A program made the position numbers and the translations under genes. A stretch of 64,000 bases of DNA from Favolaschia claudopus (Eukaryota > Basidiomycota > Agaricomycetes > Agaricales > Mycenaceae): the NCBI GenBank assembly GCA_037176885.1, contig JAWWNJ010000157.1, positions 248,001 to 312,000 on the forward strand. Direction: 5' to 3'. The notes below the pieces were generated by a model. It saw only the letters and a program-made list of their open reading frames with translations, did no database searches and was not told the DNA's origin. Position 1 is the stretch's first letter. The number at the start of each line of letters is the position of its first letter. Shown one piece after another: positions 31,740-45,347 of this stretch.

Positions 31740-32235
31740 CGGCGACGGTCCTCGGAGAGGCACGGAATTAATTTTGACTGGCTATTGGACTCTGCCGGTG
31801 AACTGTCCGCGCGACTGGCGCGAGGTTGATTTTCTGGCTGAATTAAGACTACTCAACTCAGCAGTGATTTTCGGTGACTGATTTTGATTCCGGGGGCGAA
31901 ATCAATTCTGCTGATTTGAGATTAAATTTGGCTGCCTATTGAACTCTGCCGGTGAGTGCCCATTCGAGTTTGATTCTTCGCTGGCTAACTTTGATTTTAG
32001 ATACGAAATTAATTTTGACCGAACTACTCGACTGATTTGGTGAGTCACCCACTTGAGATTGATTTTCACTCGTGTTCCGTTGATGACTTTGTTTGATTCT
32101 CGTTGATTCCGTCTCAAGATCTCAAGATTAATTCCGTCTCAAGATTAATTTCACACTCGTAAGTAATTTCTTCTCAACGAAATTGATTCGAACTGACTAA
32201 TTCTCTGTGGTTATTTGATACATGTAAAGTACTTG
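31740..32235 (-). repeat. Right subterminal repeats
   Basis: Degenerate repeats built on AAATTAATTTTG/GAAATCAATT words and a twice-repeated GGCTRYTATTGRACTCTGCCGGTGA-type block (near 31779 and 31939). On the reverse strand they resemble the ATTGATTTC words of the left subterminal region. Confidence 0.7.
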
Positions 32236-32321
32236 AATGTAGTAGACTAGCTTTAGAATAGTAATGAGAAATGATTCCGTCGTAAACCTAATTATCAGTG
32301 GGAATTAACTATACCAACTGA
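32236..32321 (-). repeat. Right terminal inverted repeat
   Basis: The reverse complement begins TCAGTTGGTATAGTTAATTC and continues ATAATTA, AATCATTT, TTACTA, TAAAG in the same order as the left end. Eight bases separate it from the right target duplication. Confidence 0.75.
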
Positions 32322-32329
32322 TACGACTG

Positions 32330-32339
32330 CGACTCTCTT
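32330..32339. repeat. Right copy of the 10-bp target-site duplication
   Basis: CGACTCTCTT, identical to 7830-7839. The F-box reading frame (T-L-L-R-L-G) runs through it and onward. Confidence 0.82.
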
Positions 32340-32847
32340 ACGATTAGGGGAAAAAGTGTCTAGACTCGACCTTCTTAACTTTGCATTCAAAGCACAGGCA
32401 ACTGGTGCAGTGTGGACATTACCTCTTCCGCACCTTCCACGTCTCGAGAATTTGTCTTTATTCTCGAGAGACGGATCCGCCGATGTGTTCAATGAAATAT
32501 TCAGATTGTTGGACGCCCATCGGAAATCATTATGGCGCGTACACATAATTCTTCAGCCCATTTCCGAAGGTGACCAGCCCGCCGTCCTCCCCGAAATTGA
32601 AAAACTTGCAAATGGTCTCCACCATTTCGTCGAAGACGCAGGCATGCGCATCACGCTGCAAACTCCGCACCTACAATGGCCGGATGAAGATGCGGTTGAG
32701 TTGAACATGGTTGACATGCAGCTAAGTAAGTAAAACTCGCAATCTTTCACCTGATTTTCCTTTGGCTGCGGGCTTTTGATTGATTACGGTGCAGGCTACA
32801 ATGCTTTCCCGCCGTACGAACCAGTACCTTGGAGTATTAAACAGTGA
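32340..32847 (+). pseudogene. 3' part of the interrupted F-box/LRR gene
   Basis: Continues the frame broken at 7839: RLGEKVSRLDLLNFAFKA, then LPLPHLPRLENLSLFSRDG and LWRVHIILQPISEG, the LRR-like tail of F-box proteins. Two exons here (32340-32725, 32795-32847), a phase-1 GT-AG intron, and the end ...PWSIKQ at 32847. It has no start codon or F-box of its own. Confidence 0.82.
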
Positions 32848-33968
32848 ATATCGAGTCGACTTTGAATTCCGGCAGAGTCTTTGTTTTCGGCGCGCGAATG
32901 GGTCTTGTATAAATTGTCCGCATCTGAGATAGGTCATTCTTGCCAAGGAATTTAATACACGTTAAACTACTCGGTGCAGTTTCTGTGTGTAAGGATTCCC
33001 TTTTTCGGTTTGCAAGCGTTTGTTTTGCTTGCATGATTGCATCAAAATTTGAAACTCCGCTCGACTTCTGAGTCCTTCGCACCACCACCTCACTATCGCA
33101 GAGTTCATAGGCTTCCTCAGCGCTTAGCTCATTGCTGTATTCGCTTACACCAGACATCAGCGGTAGAGCCTTGAGTCTCATGTTCGTCCGCTTTCTTGCC
33201 GCTAAGCAGCCGCTTTCCCTGGAGCTCAGGCTTGACACGTCACGACTCACGACTCACCATGCATGCATCGTCGACACGGAGCTCTCGGATCCTAATGCTT
33301 TCCTGGGCCCGCGAAAGCGGTGACTCCCCAGCATGCGATGAAACGAATGAAAAGTTACTTTCGGACAGTCGGAACGCTCTAGCCACCCAGCATCATTAGT
33401 CTTAACATCTGCTTGATGGTTCATTTCGAATTTCGATTGCGAGGCACCTCCATTCCGGGAGTCTCGAGGATTTTCACTCCTGTAAGTATCTGTGGCCGTG
33501 GCAGCTCGATCTTGTGCGTAAGTGGAGTTGTACCTCAAAGCGCTGGCTCTGACTCTCTAGGCCATCGTACCCATAATAGGGCTCCCATGGCCGGAAATTT
33601 CACTTCCCGGCGTCAGTTGGGCTGTACCTCCTTCTCCCGCGAACCGGATAGACCTGCCCTGTCGGCTCGGCGCAACAACTGCTTGGGGAGGGAATGGAGC
33701 TCGCAACTCATGCGGTCCTTCTTCACATTCCCAGCAACGATAAGATTCCCGTACTATTGCCATCCTTCGCGTGTACCCGTGTCGACATTACTTCCAGCTA
33801 AGTTATCATCCCGATCCATCAAGATTGAGATGATCACCCAGTTGATGCATTATATTGAATGTCCGCCACATCGCAGTGCCTCCGTTGCTCACCGACGTCG
33901 GTGCTATTTATCTTGAAACTGCGAATGTGATCCAGCTTGCTTTCCTGCCGCTTCCCTCGCTTTCCCCT
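32848..33968. other. Intergenic region
   Basis: Open frames on both strands (for example 32837-33250 minus, 33413-33916 plus) lack recognisable domains or supporting splice patterns. I see no convincing gene. Confidence 0.45.
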
Positions 33969-35483
33969 ATGGATTCCGCATCCCTTGCAGAGACCCTTCA
34001 GATATTCTACACTCTCAAGTATATTACCGGTGAGCGCTATCATCTTTTTCTTCCAACGCCGTTGGAGATTTATATTTCTGCAGCCGCCATCTTTATACTC
34101 CTTATTTTCGACCACTGTCTTACAATGGGGCAGGAAGTGAAGACCATTTGGGGGAATTCGACTGTGCGGTTGCACTCCAAAGCGGCGTTTGTGATCAATC
34201 GCTATCTCACAGAGGGCGTCACGGCGTATGTGGTATACAGTGAGATCGCTTGCTCAAACTGTCAGAAGGGCGCTCACTCAATAGACAATTTCACCAGTTT
34301 TCAGCGGAACCTCGACGACTTTGGATACACCTGTGAGTCTGGATGGAATAGTCGTTGCAATGTTGAGTTGAATCCCATGTAGTCGTATGTCGTCGAGGAG
34401 CCTCACCTCGAAGACAAACTTATTGCGTCCTATCTTCCTCTAGATGCCAGCGATTCATCTGGATATACGGCGTAATATGCATAATTTCAGGAGCCATTTC
34501 ACATTGCAAGTACTGTCTTTCTTCGCTTCTCTTATCCCAGATTATCCAATCACTGACCACTGTGCCTATGTAGTCGTCGTTCTGATTCGCGTCTACGCAC
34601 TATGGGACCGCAGAGCAAACGTCGCCCGCCTATTAGTCTCGGTCTTCGGAATTTGCATCAGCACTACAACCATCCTCGGGATATTTGGTGCTATGGCGAT
34701 GCAGCGTAGCGTGCTCGCTGCATTTATTCCACATTGTTATTCACGTCTGATTGATTCAGGACAGCTGACGTATAGCGCATCCCTCCACACCTGTGTCTTT
34801 GGTACGAAACCGAAAACGATCATCGCTATGCTGGCGGTTTTGGTGAGCCTTCGCCGCTTGATTTCCCCCGATTTTTTTCTTCCCCTCTTTGCTTTGCTGA
34901 ATTTTATTATTGACCGTTCAACATCACAGTCGGTGTTCGACTTCTTCCTAGCTGTCCTGGTGGTGTTCAACGCAATGGATCGCCCCCGGCTGACTCACGT
35001 CGAGCTTGTATCGGGGTTACAAACTGACGGGCTGGGCCTCTTCCTGGTGAGTAATTTGTGTCGCTGATTGCTTCGTAAACTGATACATTTTCTGCCTTCA
35101 AGATTCTCTGGTGTTCGTCAAATAGTTTACTATCAACGGTTGATAATTGAATATGACGTTCAAATTGCTGGCAGGTCTCCGTCTAGCGGATGTGATCATC
35201 GCTATCTTCAAACCCGTACGTCCCCCGCCTGCCTCAGTCTTCCCACCCTGTACCTCCACCTCAACTTAAGCTCTCATTGACAGCCGGCGGAGGTATTCGT
35301 TGCTATAACGTATAGACCATTCCCTTTCTTTGCCACAACATACTTACTCACCAATATAAATATTGAAATAGCGCGGTTTGGGCTGTATGTAGCATCGTCA
35401 ACGCACGGCTACACATGCGGCTCGAGGGGCTGGCTTTGTCGAGGGCGAAGGGGACGGTTGTGATGTTGGAGGATATGATGTAG
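33969..35483 (+). CDS. DUF6533-type integral membrane protein
   Basis: Multi-exon. The opening exons 33969-34029 and 34084-34239 read MDSASLAETLQIFYTLKYIT and IFILLIFDHCLTMGQEV, then an N-R-Y-L-T-E-G motif: the signature of the DUF6533 domain found in many agaricomycete seven-helix-like membrane proteins. Later exons give several hydrophobic segments (WIYGVICIISGAI; VVLIRVYALW; LLVSVFGICIST; FFLAVLVVFNAMD), the typical SGLQTDGLGLF, and a C-terminus RLHMRLEGLALSRAKG ending at 35483. Function of the family is unknown; a receptor-like role is often guessed. An intron before VVLIRVYALW appears to be GC-AG (GCAAGT). Exact inner exons around 34240-34440 and 35060-35370 are unresolved. Confidence 0.72.
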
Positions 35484-36102
35484 ACTTTGTAGCTGTAGCT
35501 GTAGGTGTAGGTGTATTTACTGTATTAAGAAGTAGGTTATTATGAGGAAGAGGTAGATTTAATCAATATTAGCTTTGTATCATCGAGATGTCTCGCATTT
35601 GCAGTAGGCATCGACTCCCGAGAATTGAGATTTTCTATTCACTATCAATTTGATTTTAAGTACCTCAATTTCGACTTCCCTTGCCGTTTATTTAACCACT
35701 GAAGTCCCTTGTTGAGTTCCCCGCTTAGTGAATGAATGTTCAACTTCGATCGTGATCATACAGATTGAATCACTGAAACGGAAGTTAAGGCGGCGAGCGA
35801 GATAGCACACCGCGCGGAGCAATGCGATTCGTACCTCTATGTAGATTTGATTCCGATTTAGCACCAAGGACGCCGGGAACACCGCTCGGTGCCGTGCGTC
35901 TGATGAGCAACGGGAACGCATCAGCAGCGCCAGACCTGTGTGAAGAACGCTCAATTGTTCAGCTTTTGCTTGCTCTTGATGAGCTCCCATCTACTGATGC
36001 TATAGTCATGACCTCGACGAATGAGTGTAATTCAACGATGAAGAGATGCACACCCTTGGAACAAATCAAGATAGATCTATTAGTCGATCTATTAGTCAAG
36101 AT
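35484..36102. other. Intergenic region
   Basis: Starts with a short GTAGCT/GTAGGT microsatellite (35489-35515). No gene seen. A short direct repeat, GATCTATTAGTC, occurs at 36073-36100. Confidence 0.5.
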
Positions 36103-37463
36103 TTAAAGCTGAGCCCGTACGCGTCTCCGCCCGTCCTCCAGCTTGCCATCCACAGCTTCGATCCCCCCACAAATGCTCGAAATAACACCAGCAACCTTCC
36201 CGGGCCTCTCCTGAAACATCATATGCCCACACCCCACCATCTTCGTCACAGACCCCGCCACCCTCCCCTGCGACTCGTCGGATATCGAGCCCTGCACTAC
36301 TTCAGGGAGAAGATGATCTTTCGTCCCCCACACAACGTGCAGCGGTATCAAGCGGCATATCTTCCGGAACTGTTCGATGGCGGAGAATTGGGAGAACGTG
36401 TCTGGGAAGGATAAGGATTCTTGGTGTTTGGGACATTTGAGGGTTACGTTGATGTTGGATGGGGTGAGTGTGAGGCCGTGTGTCTGTCAATCAATATATG
36501 GAATGTTCATGATCAACTGGGTATTAATTCAATGATTGGGTTGAGCGTTGGATAGACGCACCACGAGCAGCCGTAAAACACGCTCATCCCAACGGTTCCA
36601 TGGGAATCGAGACTTGAGCCAACGATGAGCTTCCGCCCGCGATGCCCAGGTATCTGGTCGTTGGCGTGCGGCCTCGCTGAGCTTGAACGCGGTCGGCTCG
36701 AGGTATCGGTGGTAGATATCCGGCGCCAGCATCGCGGGTGCGGTGAGGATCATCCCGACGATGCAAACGACGGAGAGGTCGAGATGTTTCGTGGCGATGA
36801 CGCTTTGTTCAGTGTTCAGTAAAATGACATCGATTTAGCATTATCAACATCGCCCACAAAGAACAATTCAAAGCACAGTCGATTTTACGACCGAAATTGT
36901 ACGAAAGAAAAAGAACGAATAAGGATCCAGACTTACCCAGCCGCCGACCCAGCCGAATGTCCCACCACCACAATACGATGCTCGCGCACATGCTCCGAGT
37001 TCAAAAATCCCGCGATCCCCTCTCCCCATTCCGCTGCCGATACGGCTGGAAATTGCCCTCGATCCCGCGCCGCCAACTCGTCTGCGTTTAAGACCGCCGC
37101 ATCGCCATGATTCTGTCGGTCCAGGGACCAGGCCTCGCGTACTTGCCGGTGGGGCGGCTTATTTTGTTGGAGGAAGAAGAGCTCGGAGATGAGAGGTTCC
37201 CATTGTTCTTTGTCTGAGGTAAACGATGCTCGATGTTAGCTTTTAGAGCATCAGAGCCAAGGGTGGTGGGAAATAGGAGGCCAAAGAGAGGACGTACGAG
37301 CGCCGATGCCGTGAAGAAACACGAAGGTGAGGCCTTGAGTGTTAGCGGTTGTGGATTCGGAGGCGGTGTATCGATTTGCGGTCATCTTGAGCACGCCGCT
37401 CCCTGCTGGACTGAGTGTGCTGCGCGGGCAATCGAAAACGAATAGGAAGGCGTCGAGTACCAT
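36103..37463 (-). CDS. Alpha/beta hydrolase (AB_hydrolase_1 type)
   Basis: Four exons (37463-37298, 37213-36937, 36802-36562, 36483-36103) give 354 aa. The oxyanion strand FVFLHGIGA is followed by DRQNHGDA, the nucleophile elbow GHSAG, the acid in WGTKDHLLPE and the catalytic His in GCGHMMFQERP, so the Ser-Asp-His triad is complete and correctly ordered. A cap-like helical part (YHRYLEPTAFKLSEAARQ) lies between. Known family: esterases, epoxide hydrolases, peroxidases and acyl hydrolases; the substrate cannot be told. No signal peptide; probably cytosolic. Confidence 0.83.
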
Positions 37464-39166
37464 CTGAGTCGTCTTGCCTTCGTAGCTGGCAGGAGGGTGT
37501 TTGACGTCCGAATCAGCATTATATACTGCTGCTTTCTCGCCAAGCCAATGGTTAGCTTAGGGTGAGGCACAGAAGAAGGACCACGACGAACCAAACAGTC
37601 CATTCAATTTGATCCATGGGACTATGAGGCTGAAAAAACTTAATAAGTACCAGCCGACGTCGAGGTTGAGATGTTTCACTAACTGATGAGGAGCGATGTA
37701 GCGTTTTCGTCGATTAGTCTAGGGATGTTCGCGCGCGAGACGAGTCAGCTGGGCAGTTGGACTGACGCAAGAGGTTCTATGCTTCTGGCAAATTAATGTT
37801 GAACAGAACCGTGTGATATGCAAGGATGGAACGCTCGGAGGGTCAAATGGTTTGCTCGATGTTCGTAGCCCTTGCTGGCTCATACCCAGTTAATCCTTGG
37901 CTTTGTCGATCCATCGAGACTCCGTTGAAAATGATTGTCCTAGATGGGAAGCGAGAAGGATCCGGCGAGAACAGGACTTTGAGGTCGGAGGCGTAGAATT
38001 TGTCGAAAGACTCGGAGGAGATGAACGAGGGCGGCACTTGGGGCGGCGGAAGCAATTCAACTCTCGAGAGGCTTCGAGACTCAGTGAGCCGCTGAGGTCC
38101 GTCCAACAGAAACAGAAAGATATGCAGCCAGACTTGGCCGGGAAATGCGAGAGGCAGCGAGACTCAGAGTCATGATGACGATTCAGCACGGTGGAGGACA
38201 AGTGAGCGTTGCGTGGTAACGGAAATGTTGCGATCATTGATCATGATTACCCCGCGGACGCGTGCCGACCAAACATGAGCAAAGAACGCGTTGCCAGGGA
38301 AGCAAATATTGAGAGGGATGCATCCTCATTTCGCTCTGATATTCTGGAAATCCGACGGGCACTGTTGTATTGTATTAATTTGAGCTTGCTTGAACCTTCG
38401 TTAACGTTGGATTCGAGAGAACAGCGATTAAAGAAAATCCATATTTATAATTTCACCGGTTCGTTTTCACTGGGTATAAGCTCAAGTCTCCACATAGACA
38501 CATATAGCGCGGGCGCTTTGTTCTGCTGGCAGTACACGCGCGAACACCCTGGCGTGGCTGAGCTCAAGCCTCAAGTTGAAGAGAAGCAATTATTTAACCC
38601 ACCGCAATCAGTTTTTACAGTAACTAGCAACGTCTTGTAAGTAATGGGCTTTTTTTTGGCGGGCAGAAATGGTTGATCTGGCCATGTGTCCACTCTTTGT
38701 CTACAGGATACCGACCACGTTTTCAGGGTTCGATTATCTATCGCCCTAGATGCACACATTTCACGAGGCAGACATGAGGACCGGTGGTATGGGTGAAGAT
38801 GTACGTGCTACTACCTTTTGTATTCTAAGAGCGAGGCCGAAGATTGGTTTAAGTTCAGTCACTTCAGGAACTTTGGCGCTCACCGAGTCGACGATAAGGG
38901 CATCATGTCTAAGAGAGAATTGATTGGATACGAATGGACTACGGATATAGAGATAAGGTAGACTTTCTTGTCTTCTTATTTTGCCTAAACACGCAGTGTC
39001 GAATTCTCTGTGCAATATGAATTCAACTCCGGGTGACCGTGGGAGAGTTCGATCAACAGCGTGGTCGGATTGATCCGACCCTGGCCCTCTTTTCACACTT
39101 CCTCCATCTTCCTCCAATCTTCCTCGTGTTTTCCTCTACCTCACTCGGTCGACCGCCCTTCAGACT
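37464..39166. other. Intergenic region
   Basis: No supported gene. Open frames are short and show no domain. Confidence 0.5.
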
Positions 39167-40174
39167 ATGACTCCTCATCCGAGTGAGCACGACCTGACTG
39201 TCTTCCTGCGCCAATCCTGACTCGAGCTTGACCGCGGCAGAGGCTCAGGAGGCCTCCGACAAAACAGACGGCACCGGCCCTCAAGAATACGAGGAAGCGG
39301 CGACGAGATTCTGCTCGAGAGACAACTGCTTCAATTATAAAGATCTCAAGGAATGTGCTCAGTGCAAGTGAGCATACCACCTCCATATCTCCAGTAGAAT
39401 TATTGACTCTCTTTCGATAGATCCGTTCGCTATTGCGTACGTTTCCCTCTTTCTCCACACCACTCAGAATTGAAATGTTCAAGATAGTCTAAGGAATGCC
39501 AACGTAAGTTCTCTACAAGTACTCCTCCCATACAGCACAAGTATCACTTCTCCTCGGCAGGAAACGACTGGAAACTGCACAAACCAACCTGCGCCTACAA
39601 CGCCCAACAATTCGCTGCCGTCGAAGGAGGGGAACCACTCCTCCAACGAAACCTCCGCCATTGGGTAGCGCGCTTCTACTCCACACTCGTCTCCGCCGCC
39701 ATCCGCGGGCTCGACCTCAGATTCGACTGGGACCGCATCAACCAAGGCGGCATCATCATTGGGCTCGAACCACGCCCGCACTTGAACGTCGGCTCGCGCT
39801 GGCGCGTCGGGATGGTCGCCGCGCGCCCGAACGAATCGATCTTCGAGATGCTGGACAAGGTAGGGATGATGGAACGCTATCGAGATGAGGTGTTTCCGGG
39901 GCATGAAGAGGCGCGTAAGCGGTTGCGGGAAAGCAGTGGGGGGAGATCGGATTACGCGTATGTTGTCATTTTGGCGTCGAATTGTGGGCCAGACGCGCTG
40001 GAGGGAGATCATCCGCCGACATATCGATTCACACCGGTTGATGTGCACCGGGAGATGGTGAACAGGATGCCGGTGGAGTTTTTTACGGTGAATTGGCGGG
40101 AGGACTTTACGGAGCAGGTGGAGGAGGATCGTCCAACGAAACATCTTGCACCGGGATCACTCACCCGCTCATAG
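39167..40174 (+). CDS. MYND zinc-finger protein with 16-nt microexons
   Basis: Five exons (39167-39182, 39241-39367, 39421-39436, 39488-39503, 39561-40174) give 262 aa; exons 1, 3 and 4 are each 16 nt. The MYND finger (residues about 25-65) is complete: FCSRDNCFNYKDL, CAQCKSVRYC, SKECQRNDWKLHKPTC, with all Cys/His ligands. The remainder is a mushroom-specific C-terminal domain (WVARFYSTLVSAAIRGLDL, FFTVNWREDF). Known role: MYND fingers bind proline-rich partners, often in chromatin or signalling proteins. The partner here is unknown. Confidence 0.82.
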
Positions 40175-43005
40175 ATGTGCATGGCTTGTTTTAGACCAGT
40201 AGCAGTTAAAGTTGTCGTTTGTTGTTCTCTTCCACGCTTGGTCTCTTGCTTGGTCTCGGTCTCGCATTCGCCGATTTGATTTGTATCCTAAATCCAAATT
40301 GTGGGAGTCGCGCGAAAGAAGTTGTGGCAGAGCTGTACTTCTGCATAACACTGGAAAGGGTGTCAAGAATGAAGCGCATCGTGAAAACACAGACCAAAGG
40401 TACTTTCCAATCCCCCTCCAAAATTGTCCGGAGAATACAGTCGAAGCCGATGGGGAGGCTACTGCCTGACGATCGCTTTCAGGGCCATCGCCGCCGCAAA
40501 ATGGATTACAATTTAATAATACAAACGCTCCTAAAGCTTCAGTCAATGTGTGCTGAGCCACCTACGGTGAATAGCCACGTCAAGCGTGCGCCGTGCGATG
40601 TGAGGCATCATGCCCACTCGGCAGCGAATGTCTTGCAAATGGGTGTCTTGCAAATGGATTCCCGTCAAGACAGGATGGAAGCGAGTGGTTCTCGACTCAG
40701 GCTGGTTTTGAGTGACTTTCCAGTGGTTTCCGGTGAAAAACAGCTTCGCAAGGAGAGTCGAAGCTTAGATTCATTCACGGTGTGGTGGTGGTTGGGAGAA
40801 ACCCAGAAAGCCCGAAAATGGCCGATCAACTAACCTCGTGATGTGACAGTGACGTGACCCTCTTGCTCCCGACCACAACAACGGTTGTCACGTCGAATTT
40901 TCGGCTCGATACTGGTGTCGGTGGGTGAAAATAAAAAAATAAAGAAATAAAGGAACGAAAAAAAGGGAGGGAATATCAGGGAGATTGCCGGGAACTTCTG
41001 ACTGCTGTCAAACTGTTCCCTTTTCCGTCACATCTCCGGGCAAGAGCGCGGAAAGGTTTTCTGTATCTTCTACCGGAGTCCTTAATTCCCAAAAATAATT
41101 GAGGGAGGTCTACTAGTTGTTAGAAAGCCGTACGCTTTTTTAAACCGCTATCTATCAGGGGGTGAGTTTCCTTTTGACTTTTCTTCCCCTCCGGCAATAT
41201 ACTGACGGAGTTTGAAATGCACGATCCGAGACGGCAGGGCTTGTCAATCACGGATCTGCGCGCGCTCTAATTTTCCGAAATCCGTAAGTCCGAATCAAGT
41301 CCGAATTGACCTCAACTGAATCAACCCAACCGCTGAAATTCGCTGGATGTTAAATTTCAACCGCAGTCCTCGACAGAAGCAAGGTATTGCATTGATAGAG
41401 CTATATCTACTCACACAAATGTGATAAGTGTCTTCTGTCTGCGCATGCACAAGCCACGCCGGCTCGATCATACTAGCTCGAAGTATTTGATCAATGTAAA
41501 GCTTTCATTTGCATCGTATGCCTCTCAGTGGGGGTACTTAAATGATTATGCTGCCTGTATTTCCCTTCTATCTCTTCACAACCATATCCAAAATGACCCC
41601 ATATGCATTTTACTTCCAGACATCAACACGATCGCGCAGACTCTCAACTCAGTGAACAATCAATTTCTTGTGCACTCCACTTGCACATTCATTCAAACGA
41701 GCCTATTCTCTCCATGTTCAACCTTCTCTCATTGAAGACTTTTGTTCACTTCTAAGTGTGTTGATCTTCCTGGAATTGACCCCATGTTTAGATTATTATA
41801 TATATTTTACTGTCAGGATTGACCGGCATTCTGTTTCCAGGCGTAGTAAGAGGTAGGAAGAGAGTAGATGTCTCAAGAATGCCGTTCTTGGTTTCATTAT
41901 TACAATTCTCCGAGTGCCCACACCAAGTTATTCTTGTTGATGAGAGCTGGAGGAACTTCAGCATGCTGCATAACGAAATGAAAGCTGCGCATGTGGTAAT
42001 TTCTTGGAGTTTGAGCAAGTCGTTGAATCCTGCTCTTCGGTATCTTGCGTTGATTTTTGGGAATCATTCAACTGTTTTGTTTTTGAAATTTCCGCCCCGA
42101 CGGAACGAAGTCCGGGGGAAACAAGCTTTCTAGAGTAATAGCTCATTCTACTAGAGAAGCATTAGCAACATAGGATGTATTGTTTATATGTGCAGTGTGC
42201 ACCGGCCACTTGCCATTGTTTTGCCTGCGCTGCAACTTTATGGCTGCCAATAAGAGGTCGGAGCGGTGGGACCGCGCGGGCCGGTAATTCAAACTCCGCC
42301 GGTATCTGGATACCGCTATTTCCCACCGCCATCAGTATCGAGCCGAATTTTCTGCCTACGAGTCAAGAGGCAGACGAGGACTACTATTCAGTATTGATTT
42401 CGAATCCGATATCGACGTCGCCATATCAATCAAGCTGCCAGAAGGATCTCTGGCTTGTCTCTGGCATGGATGCCTGCAGCCTTTGATTGTCAAACCCGCC
42501 ACCTTTAAACTGCTCCGATCATGCCACAATTGCCATCCCGTGTGCCTTAGTCAACAAATTATTTCCCTCAACAGATAAAGGCATATCGTTGCACGTCGAT
42601 TTCGCTTTCAATTCGCAATATCACGACTCCGCCGGTCGGCAAGCCGCAAGGATATCTTGCGTGTAATTATTCCAATTGAAAAACCGGTGTGGGGTCATCT
42701 CGTGACGCTCACAAACCTTACTCGGGCTCGTTACCAACTCCCCATTTCACCCACATTCAATCCCGCAAAAATTTCCAAATTGCTCCACACTTTCGTGGTA
42801 TACGGTGTGGGTTTAATTCCCGAGTACAGATTGCTGACTGGGACGGCAGTCTTTCAAATGTTGGACGCGACAGACTCGGAGTCGGAGCCTGTTGGACGCC
42901 CGTCAATAATGCCGCGTTTCACTGCAGCGGACGTAATAATTCGATACTCCATCTCATTCAAAAGCTGACCTGAAGTACGTTTGTTAGAAGACTCGCAGCC
43001 CAACC
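40175..43005. other. Long intergenic region
   Basis: No supported gene in 2.8 kb. GTGATGTGACAGTGACGTGA at about 40842 recurs almost exactly near 45437 (GTGATGTGACAGTGACTGTC), suggesting copied promoter-like DNA. Low-complexity A-rich DNA lies at 40925-40975. Confidence 0.45.
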
Positions 43006-45273
<2,268 letters not shown>

Positions 45274-45317
45274 CCGGAAGAGGTTTTTTTGTTATATCTG
45301 TCTACTTCGCAGCATCT

Positions 45318-45347
45318 CTGCGGTCAATTCTCGAGAATTGACCGCAG
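45318..45347. repeat. Perfect 30-bp palindrome after the GMC gene
   Basis: CTGCGGTCAATTCTC followed directly by its exact reverse complement, centred on CTCGAG, starting 44 bp after the stop codon. It would form a 15-bp stem in the mRNA 3' end or a binding site for a dimer. Confidence 0.93.

Larger units (their letters stand above)
7840..32329. mobile_element. Giant (about 24.5 kb) DNA transposon with cargo genes, KDZ-associated
   Basis: Bounded by CGACTCTCTT direct repeats (7830-7839, 32330-32339), imperfect terminal inverted repeats (7845-7929 with 32236-32321) and AT-rich subterminal repeats facing inward on both sides. It splits an F-box gene whose frame continues exactly on the far side. 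Inside are a KDZ-family transposase (now defective) and about eleven other genes. Eight genes, the transposase included, have correctly oriented clusters of the motif GACTTTGCGTC upstream. KDZ transposons of fungi are known to be large, but I know of no described one with a shared-promoter cargo of this size. Inference: one composite element that moved as a unit, probably by a transposase now supplied in trans or broken after insertion. Confidence 0.82.

Noticed and set aside
7840..32329. Retroelement or helitron origin for the large insertion
   Set aside because: No reverse transcriptase, LTR, or Rep/helicase seen; inverted ends plus direct target repeats fit a cut-and-paste DNA element.
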